DNA from: REEP01 sp964603915
Lineage (GTDB): Bacteria > Pseudomonadota > Alphaproteobacteria > Rhodospirillales > Defluviicoccaceae
Assembly: GCA_964603915.1 (NCBI GenBank)
Contig: CAZRWU010000051.1
Location: 1 to 17,530 of the forward strand
DNA: 17,530 nt
Direction of reading: 5' to 3'
Below the pieces are notes generated by a model. It was not told where the DNA came from. It saw only the letters and a list, made by a program, of their open reading frames with translations, and did no database searches. Of this stretch, positions 6,955 through 14,161 are shown piece by piece. Each line of letters begins with the position of its first letter. Positions within the stretch are counted from its first letter, which is position 1. The translations under genes were made by a program, and so were the position numbers.

Positions 6955-7500
6955 TTGGAAACCAGTGAAACCCGGTGGCACGGCACGACGATTCTCGCCG
7001 TCCGCAAGGATGGCCGCGTCGTCATCGCCGGCGACGGCCAAGTCAGCCTCGGCCAGACCATCGTCAAGTCCAACGCGAAAAAGGTGCGCCGCCTCGCCGA
7101 CGGCTCGGTGATCGCCGGCTTCGCCGGCGCGACCGCCGACGCCCTGACCCTGTTCGAGCGCCTCGAGGCCAAGCTCGAGCAGTATCCCCGACAATTGCCG
7201 CGCGCCTGCGTCGAGCTCGCCAAGGACTGGCGGACCGACCGCTACCTGCGCCGGCTCGAGGCGATGATGGCGGTCGCCGACAAGGACGTCACCCTGGTGC
7301 TGACCGGCACCGGCGACGTTCTCGAGCCGGAAGCCGGCCTCGTCGGCATCGGTTCGGGCGGCAACTTCGCCCTCGCCGCGGCGCGCGCGCTCATCGACCG
7401 CGCCGACATGGACGCCGAGGAGATCGCCCGCAAGGCGATGGAGATCGCCGCCGGCATCTGCGTCTACACAAACACCAGCGTCGTCATCGAGAGCCTATGA
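6955..7500 (+). CDS. hslV: ATP-dependent protease subunit HslV (peptidase)
   Basis: The threonine peptidase of the HslVU (ClpQY) protease, a bacterial relative of proteasome beta subunits that forms a double hexamer. The 181 residues match the family. The mature N-terminal Thr is T11 in HGTTILAVR, so a short propeptide is removed. GDGQVSLGQT (about 26-35), a basic KVRRL stretch, the central DRYLRRLEAMM helix, GIGSGGNFALAAARAL and the C-terminal TNTSVVIESL are all characteristic. The only reasonable in-frame start near the mature Thr is TTG at 6955, since no ATG or GTG occurs in frame between it and T11. The ribosome site is weak (GGGA about 8 bases upstream). Its stop overlaps the hslU start (ATGA). 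Confidence 0.95.
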   Translation: METSETRWHGTTILAVRKDGRVVIAGDGQVSLGQTIVKSNAKKVRRLADGSVIAGFAGATADALTLFERLEAKLEQYPRQLPRACVELAKDWRTDRYLRRLEAMMAVADKDVTLVLTGTGDVLEPEAGLVGIGSGGNFALAAARALIDRADMDAEEIARKAMEIAAGICVYTNTSVVIESL

Positions 7501-8816
7501 ACAGCAGCTTCACCCCGCGCGAGATCGTCTCCGAACTCGACCGCTACATCATCGGCCAGAGCGACGCCAAGCGCGCCGTCGCCATCGCCTTGCGCAACCG
7601 CTGGCGCCGCCAGCAGCTCGACGACGACATGCGCCAGGAGGTCCTGCCCAAGAACATCCTGATGATCGGTCCGACCGGCGTCGGCAAGACGGAAATCGCC
7701 CGCCGCCTCGCCAATCTCGCCCAGGCCCCGTTCCTGAAGGTCGAGGCGACGAAGTTCACCGAGGTCGGCTACGTCGGCCGCGACGTCGAGCAGATCGTCC
7801 GCGACCTCGTCGAGATCGCCATGCACATGACCCGCGAGCGGCTGCGCAAGTCGGTCGTCGCCAAGGCCGAGGTCGCCGCCGAGGAGCGCGTCCTCACCGC
7901 CCTCGTCGGCGAGGGCGCGAGCGCGGAAACGCGCGAGAAGTTCCGGCGGATGCTGCGCGCCGGCGCTCTCGACGACAAGGAGGTCGAACTCCAGGTCGCC
8001 GATACCGGCGGCTTCAACCTGCCGACCTTCGACATCCCCGGGATGCCGGGGGCGCAGATGGGCATGCTCAACCTCGGCGACATGTTCAGCAAGGCGTTCG
8101 GCGGCCCGGCCAAGAAGAAGCGGAAGATGACCGTCGCCGATTCCCACGACATCCTCATCGCCGAGGAAGCCGACAAGCTGATCGACGAGGAGCGGGTCAC
8201 CAAGGAGGCGATCGAGGCGGTCGAAAACAACGGCATCGTCTTCCTTGACGAGATCGACAAGATCACCATCCGCTCCGAGCGCGTCGGCGGCGCCGACGTC
8301 AGCCGCGAGGGGGTGCAGCGCGATCTGCTGCCGCTGATCGAGGGCACCATCGTGCCGACCAAGCGGGGCTCGGTGAAGACCGATCACATCCTGTTCATCG
8401 CCTCGGGCGCGTTCCACCTCGCCAAGCCCGCCGACATGCTGCCCGAGTTGCAGGGGCGGCTGCCGATCCGGGTCGAGCTGCGGGCGCTGACGCGCGAGGA
8501 TTTCGTGCGCATCCTGACCGAGACCGAGGCGAGCCTGATCAAGCAGTACAAGGCGCTGATGGGCGTCGAGAACCTGACGCTCGACTTCACCGACGACGCC
8601 ATCGAGGAAATCGCCAGCCTCGCCGCCGAGATCAACGCCGGCGTCGAGAACATCGGCGCGCGCCGGCTGCAAACGGTGATGGAGAAGCTGGTCGAGGACA
8701 TCAGCTTCACCGCCTCGGAGCGCGGCGGCGAAACCATCCTGATCGACGCGAACGAGGTGCGCGAGCGGGTCGGCGAGCTTGCCCGCAACACCGACCTCGC
8801 CAAGTTCATCCTGTAA
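7497..8816 (+). CDS. hslU: ATP-dependent protease ATPase subunit HslU
   Basis: The AAA+ unfoldase that feeds substrates to HslV. The 439 residues are the normal length. Walker A GPTGVGKTE is at 58-66, the pore loop GYVG at 91-94, Walker B VFLDEIDK at 248-255, the arginine-finger region ELQGRLP with R321, and sensor 2 GARR at 387-390. The intermediate I domain (about 110-240) includes a Gly/Met-rich segment (181-203) and a basic KKKRK patch at 206-210. The C-terminal tail ends LAKFIL, the conserved peptide that inserts into HslV to activate it, so the protein looks complete and functional. Its ATG overlaps the hslV stop. Its own stop is only 6 bases from the stop of the convergent minus-strand gene. 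Confidence 0.97.
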   Translation: MNSSFTPREIVSELDRYIIGQSDAKRAVAIALRNRWRRQQLDDDMRQEVLPKNILMIGPTGVGKTEIARRLANLAQAPFLKVEATKFTEVGYVGRDVEQIVRDLVEIAMHMTRERLRKSVVAKAEVAAEERVLTALVGEGASAETREKFRRMLRAGALDDKEVELQVADTGGFNLPTFDIPGMPGAQMGMLNLGDMFSKAFGGPAKKKRKMTVADSHDILIAEEADKLIDEERVTKEAIEAVENNGIVFLDEIDKITIRSERVGGADVSREGVQRDLLPLIEGTIVPTKRGSVKTDHILFIASGAFHLAKPADMLPELQGRLPIRVELRALTREDFVRILTETEASLIKQYKALMGVENLTLDFTDDAIEEIASLAAEINAGVENIGARRLQTVMEKLVEDISFTASERGGETILIDANEVRERVGELARNTDLAKFIL

Positions 8817-8822
8817 CGCGGC

Positions 8823-9848
8823 TCAAACGAGCATGGCGTCGCCGTAGGGATCGGCAATCACGTACTGCGTTTCGGCGTATTGCGTCGGCAGGAAGGTCAG
8901 ATCGTTGATGTCGAGCAGGGCGTTGACCTGCGCCGGCGCGCCGATCAGCGCTTTCGGTACGATCAGTTCGACGAACGTCTTGTCCGGCGAATAGGCGAAG
9001 CCGAGGTCGGAGACCTGATCGACGCCGTAGAGGCGCGGCGCGCCGGCGGCGTCGAAATCGACGTTGTACTCCGCCCCGCCGGCCCAGCCCCAGATCTGAT
9101 AGCCGGTGCTCGCGTCGTTGTCGGTGTTCAGCCAGATCGTCGTGTTCTTGCCGATGGCGATGGGCGACTGGATGGCGAAGACGTAGGCGTGCTCCGTCGC
9201 CTTGCCCCACACCGCGAAGCCGTCGACGCCGTTGGCGAGGCTGTCGAGACGATCGGCGGCGGTCCAGTCGGCAGCAGAGCCATCCAAGGCGATATCGCCC
9301 GACCCGCCGATGGCTACTTTCGGCGGAAGATAGGTGGTTCCGTAAAGCCCTTCGAAACTGAGGAGCTGAAGGCGGAGCGCTTCCGTCGCATCGCCGAACG
9401 CCGCGCGCGCGATCGAGAATTCGATGACATTGGCGTTCCAGGAATACTCGATGCCGGCATCAACCGGGGCGCCGTCGGGCGTGGAAAGCTGCGGCACGCG
9501 ATCGATGAAGCGCAACTGGAAGTCGATTCCCTCGGTCAGCTTGTAGCGCTGCCCCGGGACCTTGACCAGCGACTCGTTCAGGCCGCCATAGAACGTCGCC
9601 CCCGTCGCCGTATCGAAATCGGCGTCGAACAGAAGCCTCGGATTGTAGTTGACGAGGCCCCCGAGAAACGAGCTGGCGTCAAGAGCGAACACGAAATGCG
9701 TGTCCGATGTCGTCGCGTAGAGGGCAATGTTCTGGATGCCCCAAAAATTCGCGTTCGGCGCGTGGACCGGCAGCGGTGAAATTTCCTGCCAATCGTCGAG
9801 ATTGGCGTCGAGCGTAATGGCGCCCCCTGGCGTTGCGTAGCTGACCAT
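8823..9848 (-). CDS. Leaderless protein with two CBM9/DOMON-like beta modules
   Basis: 341 residues starting at the ATG 9846-9848; the frame is open further upstream, but codon use and protein character change there. An AAGGGG/AGGG purine stretch lies just upstream. Two similar beta-sandwich modules are visible. Module 1 (about 10-185) begins ITLDANLDDWQ and module 2 (about 195-330) begins IALDGSAADWT. Both openings match the start of CBM9-type or DOMON-like domains (xxLDGxxxDW), and acidic DxD/N segments (LLFDADFDTATG, WLNTDNDASTG) may bind calcium or sugar. There is no signal peptide, no membrane helix and no RTX nonapeptide repeat. No catalytic motif is recognised. It is probably a surface or secreted carbohydrate-binding protein, and the function is unknown. 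Like the CAP protein, it starts directly with a beta module. Confidence 0.8.
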   Translation of the reverse strand: MVSYATPGGAITLDANLDDWQEISPLPVHAPNANFWGIQNIALYATTSDTHFVFALDASSFLGGLVNYNPRLLFDADFDTATGATFYGGLNESLVKVPGQRYKLTEGIDFQLRFIDRVPQLSTPDGAPVDAGIEYSWNANVIEFSIARAAFGDATEALRLQLLSFEGLYGTTYLPPKVAIGGSGDIALDGSAADWTAADRLDSLANGVDGFAVWGKATEHAYVFAIQSPIAIGKNTTIWLNTDNDASTGYQIWGWAGGAEYNVDFDAAGAPRLYGVDQVSDLGFAYSPDKTFVELIVPKALIGAPAQVNALLDINDLTFLPTQYAETQYVIADPYGDAMLV

Positions 9849-9907
9849 GACCCTACCCCTTGCCCGCTTGGGCGAGCGTTCGTGTTGTTGCTTGAGACGA
9901 GATGTTC

Positions 9908-9933
9908 TTACTTCTTCTGGTGGAAAGAAGTAA
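9908..9933. promoter_or_regulatory. Perfect 9-base palindrome upstream of the CBM9-like gene, possible operator
   Basis: TTACTTCTT (9908-9916) and AAGAAGTAA (9925-9933) are perfect inverted repeats with an 8-base spacer. They lie 60-85 bases upstream of the minus-strand start at 9848. A TATGAT on the minus strand (9939-9934) directly abuts the palindrome, so a repressor bound here could block transcription. No good -35 was found. Confidence 0.35.
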
Positions 9934-10210
9934 ATCATAAAAATCGCATGCCGAGAATACCCTCGGCGGGGAAGGATCGCAGCGGGGAGAAGCGGTTTGC
10001 GCCGCCCCCCGGGGACAGTCTGGGGACAACTCCAGGAAATGCACACGGCGCGGCGCGAGCGGCGGTTGCGCGCAGGCAATCCCGCCGTTTGCCCACAGGC
10101 TTGCGCGACGGCCGCGGCCGCCCGCGGGGAGGCGGCGAATCCTGGGGATGAATGCTCCGCCGCCCGTTTCCCGGCGTTTGTCCCGGTTTTCCGAGAGGCG
10201 GCGCGGCCGT

Positions 10211-10248
10211 TGATTCCTCTGGCGTTATCGCCGCGCCAGGGGCAATCA
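10211..10248. repeat. Long imperfect hairpin in the 9849-10515 spacer
   Basis: TGATTCCTCTGGCG (10211-10224) pairs with CGCCAGGGG-C-AATCA (10234-10248), giving a 14-base stem with one G-T pair and one bulged C, around a 9-base loop. The right arm overlaps the TCATCCACA motif at 10246-10254. No T-run follows, so it does not look like a terminator. Confidence 0.5.
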
Positions 10249-10515
10249 TCCACAGGTCCGTCCACCGCGGCGCGGGCGGCGCGGCATGCGGGGCGGCCGG
10301 GGGATGACTGGCGGGATGAAGGGGGGAGAGCGGTGAATCCCCATCATCCCGGCGCCAACTGCAACTACAGCCTTTTTAAGAGAGTCTTATAGAATGAAAG
10401 GAAAACGCGGCGCCGCGAGCGGCCAGGCCCAGGCCGCGCATCGCCATCGCCTGTTCCGCTCCGCCCGGAGAGACCGGGAGCGCGGGCCGCGCGGCCAAGG
10501 GCGGGAAGGAAGGAG

Positions 10516-12336
10516 ATGGTGAAGGAGCACGAGAAGGAGACCGTAAAGGAGACCGTAAAGGAGACGGGGGCCAACGCCGCCATCTATTACGATCCCGACG
10601 CCTACGACACGACGCGGCCCCGGCTCATGGGTCGCCACGCGGCGGGCGAGGGCTTTCTCAAGGGTTTCGCCGCCCATGCCGCCGTCGACCGCCTTGTCTG
10701 CTACGCGCGAAGCCGCACGGCGGGCGACGACTTCGCCCGGCGCGTCGCGCGCCTCGCCGGCCGCGAGCGGCCTTGCCGATGGATTCCGTTCGTCGATCTC
10801 GCTGCCCTCGCCGAGCCCGGCTGCCTGTTCATGCCCGGCCCCGTCATCGACCGGCCGGCTTGGCAGCGCCGCCACGTCGGCGGCGACGCCTACAGCCTGT
10901 GCGGAGTGACCCACACGATCGCGTCGCAGCGGCTGATGGACGTGATCGGCGCGCTGCTCATCGCCCCCTTGCAGCCGTGGGACGCCTTGATCTGCACCTC
11001 CCGGGCCGTCCGCGACGCGGTGGAGCATGTCCTCGGCCAGTGGGGAGCCTATCTCGAGGAGCGCTTCGGCGCCGCCGCCCGCCCGGCGCCGCGCCTGCCG
11101 GTCATTCCGCTCGGCGTTGACTGCGACGCCCTCGCTCCGGCGACGCCGGCGGCGCAAGCGGCCCGCGCCAAGCTGCGCCGCGCCCACGGCATCGACGACG
11201 GCGACGTCGCCGTACTCTTCGTCGGACGGCTCAGTTTCCACGCCAAGGCCCACCCCGCGCCGATGTATCTCGCCCTCGAGGAGGCGGCCCAGCGCGGCGC
11301 CGCGCGCATCCACCTCGTCCAGGCCGGCTGGTTCGCCAACGAATCGATCGAGCGGGACTTCAAGGAGGCGGCGCGGACCTGCTGCCCCTCGGTCAGGGCG
11401 GTGTTCCTCGACGGGCGGCAACCCGAGGTCCGCGCCGGGGTGTGGTTCGCCGCCGACGCGTTCACCTCGCTCTCCGACAACATCCAGGAAACGTTCGGGC
11501 TGGCCCCGGTCGAGGCGATGGCGGCCGGGCTGCCGGTCGTGGTCAGCGACTGGAACGGCTACCGCGACACCGTGCGCTCCGGCGTCGACGGCTTCACGGT
11601 GCCGACCGTGATGCCGCCGCCGGGCCTCGGCGGCGACCTCGCGCTGCGCCACGATCTCGGCGTCGACAGCTACGACTTCTACATCGGCGCGGCGAGCCAG
11701 TGCGTCGGCGTCGACATCGCCGCGGCGGCGGCGGCCTACGCGCGGCTGGCGGGCGATCCCGAGCTGCGGCGGACGATGGGCGCAGCGGGACGGCGGCGGG
11801 CGGAAGAGCGGTTCGACTGGCGCGTCGTCATCGCCGCCTACCAGGAGCTGTGGCGCGAGCTCGGCGAGCGCCGCCGCGCCGGCGGCGAGAGCGCTCCCCG
11901 CCGCGGCCTACGAGTACCCGGGCTTCACCCCGCCGGNNNNNNNNNNGAGAGCGCTCCCCGCCGCGCGCTCGCCCCGGCCGATCCGCTGCGCGACGATCCG
12001 TTCGCGCTGTTCGCCGGCTATCCGAGCCGCCTCATCGCTCTCGACGCGGTGATCTCGCCGGCTCCGGGCGGCGACGCGGCTGCGCGCCTGGCGCGGCTTT
12101 GCCGCCTGCGCATGAACACGTTCGCGGCGGAGCTGCTGGCCTCGGGTGATGAGCGCGACGCCGTGCTGCGCCATCTCGCTGACACGGGTCCGTGCGCCGT
12201 GCGCGATCTGCTGGCCCTGTTTCCCGGCGCGCGGGCGGGGCGGGTGCACCGCACGCTCGGCTGGCTGGCCAAGTACGGCCTCGTCCGAATCGACGCCCCC
12301 GTTGTCCGGCGCGACGGCGGCGGCGAGTCGCGGTGA
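10516..12336 (+). CDS. GT4-family glycosyltransferase with C-terminal helix-turn-helix-like extension (crosses an assembly gap)
   Basis: A retaining GT-B glycosyltransferase. The acceptor-side N-terminal domain (about 22-225) is followed by a donor-side domain with VGRLSFHAK (236-244) and the E-x7-E motif E325-TFGLAPV-E333, then MAAGLPVVVSDWNGYRDTV. The GT part ends near residue 455. After a linker broken by 10 N, a tail (about 480-605) contains VRDLLALFPGARAGRVHRTL followed by LAKYGLVRI, which reads like a winged helix-turn-helix and is odd for this family. The N-terminus is a charged KETVKETVKET stretch made by a 12-base tandem repeat. The ATG at 10516 has GGAAGGA 5 bases upstream. The sugar and acceptor are unknown, and the context suggests surface polysaccharide or glycoprotein assembly. 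The length of 606 residues is provisional because of the gap. Confidence 0.85.
   Translation: MVKEHEKETVKETVKETGANAAIYYDPDAYDTTRPRLMGRHAAGEGFLKGFAAHAAVDRLVCYARSRTAGDDFARRVARLAGRERPCRWIPFVDLAALAEPGCLFMPGPVIDRPAWQRRHVGGDAYSLCGVTHTIASQRLMDVIGALLIAPLQPWDALICTSRAVRDAVEHVLGQWGAYLEERFGAAARPAPRLPVIPLGVDCDALAPATPAAQAARAKLRRAHGIDDGDVAVLFVGRLSFHAKAHPAPMYLALEEAAQRGAARIHLVQAGWFANESIERDFKEAARTCCPSVRAVFLDGRQPEVRAGVWFAADAFTSLSDNIQETFGLAPVEAMAAGLPVVVSDWNGYRDTVRSGVDGFTVPTVMPPPGLGGDLALRHDLGVDSYDFYIGAASQCVGVDIAAAAAAYARLAGDPELRRTMGAAGRRRAEERFDWRVVIAAYQELWRELGERRRAGGESAPRRGLRVPGLHPAXXXXESAPRRALAPADPLRDDPFALFAGYPSRLIALDAVISPAPGGDAAARLARLCRLRMNTFAAELLASGDERDAVLRHLADTGPCAVRDLLALFPGARAGRVHRTLGWLAKYGLVRIDAPVVRRDGGGESR
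10536..10565 (+). repeat. 12-base tandem repeat at the start of the GT4 gene
   Basis: The unit GGAGACCGTAAA occurs at 10536-10547 and 10548-10559, followed by half a unit (10560-10565). It encodes the KETVKETVKET segment just after the start codon. Its unit length is a multiple of three, so copy-number change would keep the frame. Confidence 0.75.
11887..11965 (+). repeat. 19-base direct repeat flanking the assembly gap
   Basis: The same 19 bases occur at 11887-11905 and 11947-11965, the second copy starting directly after the N run. Both read ESAPRR in the annotated frame. This is what two contig ends that share an overlap, or a collapsed tandem repeat, would look like. Confidence 0.8.
11937..11946. 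other. Assembly gap (10 N)
   Basis: Ten undetermined bases inside the GT4 gene, between the catalytic domain and the C-terminal extension. The number of N is probably a placeholder, so the apparent frame continuity through it is not proof of one intact gene. Confidence 0.95.
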
Positions 12337-12452
12337 AGAACCCGAGCGCCCGGACCCGAACGACGGGACGCCGGCCGAAGGCGCTTGCGCGCCGCCCGCT
12401 CAATAAGAAGCTTGCAGCCGCCCCACCGGCTTGCGTAGGTATCGAGTCATGA
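12333..12452 (+). CDS. Possible 39-residue basic peptide bridging two genes
   Basis: A GTG at 12333 overlaps the stop of the GT4 gene (GTGA), and this ORF's TGA (12450-12452) overlaps the ATG of the next gene (ATGA). The 39 codons encode an Arg/Lys/Pro-rich peptide with no recognised domain. Its codons end in A or T more often than in neighbouring genes (about 11 of 39), which argues against strong selection as a protein. It may act only to carry ribosomes across the 112-base gap, or the double overlap may be chance. Confidence 0.25.
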   Translation: MKNPSARTRTTGRRPKALARRPLNKKLAAAPPACVGIES

Positions 12453-14161
12453 CGAAGCGGCAACCGGGACACAAGGGGAACGCCGCCCGCCCCCGCCGGG
12501 CCGGCGGCGCGGAGGCGACGCGGATGGCCCTGCTGACGGCGGTGCGCCAGCATCAGGCCGGCGACCTCGACGCCGCCGCCGCGGCCTACGCCCGCATCCT
12601 CGCCCGCGAGCCGGAGCATGCCGACGCGCTGCACCTCTCCGGCCTGATCGCCTATCAGCGCGGCGACCATCCCCGCGCCGTCGAGCTGATCGGCAAGGCG
12701 ATCCGGCGCAACCCGCGCAGCGCCGCCTATCACAGCAATCTCGGCTCGGCCCTTCTCGCCATGGACCGCGCCGTCGAGGCCGCCACCGCGTTCCACCGCG
12801 CCCTCGCCCTCGATCCGGCCCACGCCGACGCCCACAACAACCTCGGCAACATCCTGATGCGCGAGAACCGCCCGGGCGAGGCGGAGGCGGCGTACCGCCG
12901 GGCGCTCGCCGTCCGCCCCGGCTACGCCGTCGGCTGGAACAACCTCGGCGGCGCGCTGCGCCGGCAGGGCAAGCTCGACGCCGCCGCCGTCGCCTATCGC
13001 GAGGCGCTCAAGCTCGCCCCCGGCTATGTCGGCGCGCTGTGCAACCTCGGCCGCGTCCTCCACGAGCAGGCCCGCTACGAGGAGGCGCTGGCGCATTACG
13101 ACCAGGCCCTCGCTCTCGATCCGAATCACGCTGAGAGCCACGCCAACCGCGCGACGCTCTTGTTGCTGCTCGGCCGTTTCGCGGAGGGCTGGCGGGAATA
13201 CGAATGGCGCTGGCGGGTCAAGGAGTTCGCCGGCGCCCGGCGAGACGCCGCGCCGCGCCATTTCTGCAAGCCGCTGTGGGACGGCGGCGATCTCGCCGGC
13301 CGCCGCGTTTTCATCCACGCCGAGCAGGGCCTCGGCTCGGCGATCCAGTTCGTCCGTTACATTCCCCTGATCGCGGCGCGCGGCGGCCGCGTGGTCCTCG
13401 AATGCCAGCCGCCGCTTCGCCGTCTGTTCGGCAGCCTCAAGGGCGCCGCTCCCGGCGGCGCGGGCGAGATCGATCTGATCGGCAAGGGCGAGACGCCGCC
13501 GCCGTTCGATGTCCAGGCGCCGCTGATGAGCCTGCCGCGCATTTTCGCCACCGACGCCGCGACGATTCCCGCCGCCGTCCCCTACCTCGGCGTCGACGCT
13601 GCGCTCGCCGAGAGTTGGGGCCGCCGTCTCGCGGCATGGCCGCGGCCGCGCGTCGGCCTGGTCTGGGCCGGCAACCCGCGCCACGAAAACGACGCCAACC
13701 GCTCGATGCCGGCGGCTGCCTTGACGCCGCTGGTGGAGCGGCGGAACCTTTCGCTGTTCAGCCTGCAGGTCGGCGCGGGCGCGGCGGACAACGCTTGGCT
13801 CGCCGGCGGGCCGGCGCACGACCTCGCGCCGGCGCTGACCGACTTCGCCGAGACCGCCGCCGCGCTCGTCCATCTCGACCTCGTCATCTCCGTCGATACC
13901 GCGGTCGCCCATCTCGCCGGCGCGCTCGCCCGTCCGGTGTGGCTGCTGACGCCCTATGTCGCCGAGTGGCGATGGATGCTGGAGCGCGCCGACAGCCCGT
14001 GGTATCCGACGATGCGGCTGTTCCGCCAGAGCGCGCCCGGCGACTGGCCGGAGCTGATCGCCCGCGTCGCCGCCGCCCTGCCCGATACGCTTGCCGAGGT
14101 CGGCGCGCGCGCCGAGACGGAGGCGCTCGCCGAGGCCGCCGTGACGGACGGGCGGCGGTGA
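12449..14161 (+). CDS. TPR protein with C-terminal GT9/heptosyltransferase-like domain
   Basis: 570 residues from the ATG at 12449. AGGT at 12437-12440 lies 8 bases upstream, and an in-frame TTG at 12431 is less likely. Residues about 27-255 form some six to seven 34-residue tetratricopeptide repeats (for example AHNNLGNILMRENRPGEAEAAY). The C-terminal half resembles GT9/heptosyltransferase-type GT-B domains: HAEQGLGSAIQFVRYIP (290-306), VGLVWAGNPRHENDANRS (402-419), LDLVISVDTAVAHLAGAL (476-493), then EWRWMLERADSPWYPTMRLF (506-525). Such TPR-GT proteins are common in alphaproteobacteria, sometimes near flagellin or surface glycan loci, but their substrates are mostly unproven. The TPRs would hold the acceptor protein or partner enzymes. 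The stop overlaps the start of the sulfotransferase (GTGA), so the two are probably translated together. Confidence 0.88.
   Translation: MTKRQPGHKGNAARPRRAGGAEATRMALLTAVRQHQAGDLDAAAAAYARILAREPEHADALHLSGLIAYQRGDHPRAVELIGKAIRRNPRSAAYHSNLGSALLAMDRAVEAATAFHRALALDPAHADAHNNLGNILMRENRPGEAEAAYRRALAVRPGYAVGWNNLGGALRRQGKLDAAAVAYREALKLAPGYVGALCNLGRVLHEQARYEEALAHYDQALALDPNHAESHANRATLLLLLGRFAEGWREYEWRWRVKEFAGARRDAAPRHFCKPLWDGGDLAGRRVFIHAEQGLGSAIQFVRYIPLIAARGGRVVLECQPPLRRLFGSLKGAAPGGAGEIDLIGKGETPPPFDVQAPLMSLPRIFATDAATIPAAVPYLGVDAALAESWGRRLAAWPRPRVGLVWAGNPRHENDANRSMPAAALTPLVERRNLSLFSLQVGAGAADNAWLAGGPAHDLAPALTDFAETAAALVHLDLVISVDTAVAHLAGALARPVWLLTPYVAEWRWMLERADSPWYPTMRLFRQSAPGDWPELIARVAAALPDTLAEVGARAETEALAEAAVTDGRR

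Larger units (their letters stand above)
9849..10515. other. Long structured non-coding region with DnaA-box-like motifs
   Basis: About 670 bases separate two divergent genes, which is very long for this compact window. It has two AT-rich stretches (about 9900-9955 and 10365-10405) flanking a GC-rich core with many short repeats. TCATCCACA (10246-10254) matches the DnaA box TTATCCACA at 8 of 9 positions. Weaker relatives are TTGCCCACA (10089-10097), TCATCCCCA (10143-10151, minus), TTGTCCCCAG (10020-10029, minus), CTGTCCCCGG (10009-10018, minus), TCATCCCCC (10299-10307, minus) and TCATCCCGG (10344-10352). A strong hairpin lies at 10211-10248. No ORF here has good codon use. It could be a replication origin, a structured RNA, or merely a large regulatory region. 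Confidence 0.45.

Noticed and set aside
6504..6968. Plus-strand ORF in the CAP-hslV spacer
   Set aside because: Its translation has no motif, it overlaps the hslV start and promoter, and its codon use is not gene-like.
8823..10265. Longer N-terminus for the CBM9-like protein (480 residues)
   Set aside because: The added 139 residues have poor codon use, run through the palindrome, the AT-rich stretch and part of the structured spacer, and have no domain character. The ATG at 9848 directly precedes the first beta module.
9990..10370. RNase P RNA, SRP RNA or tmRNA in the structured spacer
   Set aside because: None of the conserved core sequences of these RNAs could be found by eye on either strand.
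13204..14157. In-frame upstream extension of the TPR sulfotransferase
   Set aside because: The upstream part is the shifted frame of the TPR-GT9 gene and is Arg-rich nonsense. The GTG at 14158 that overlaps the previous stop gives a sensible TPR start.
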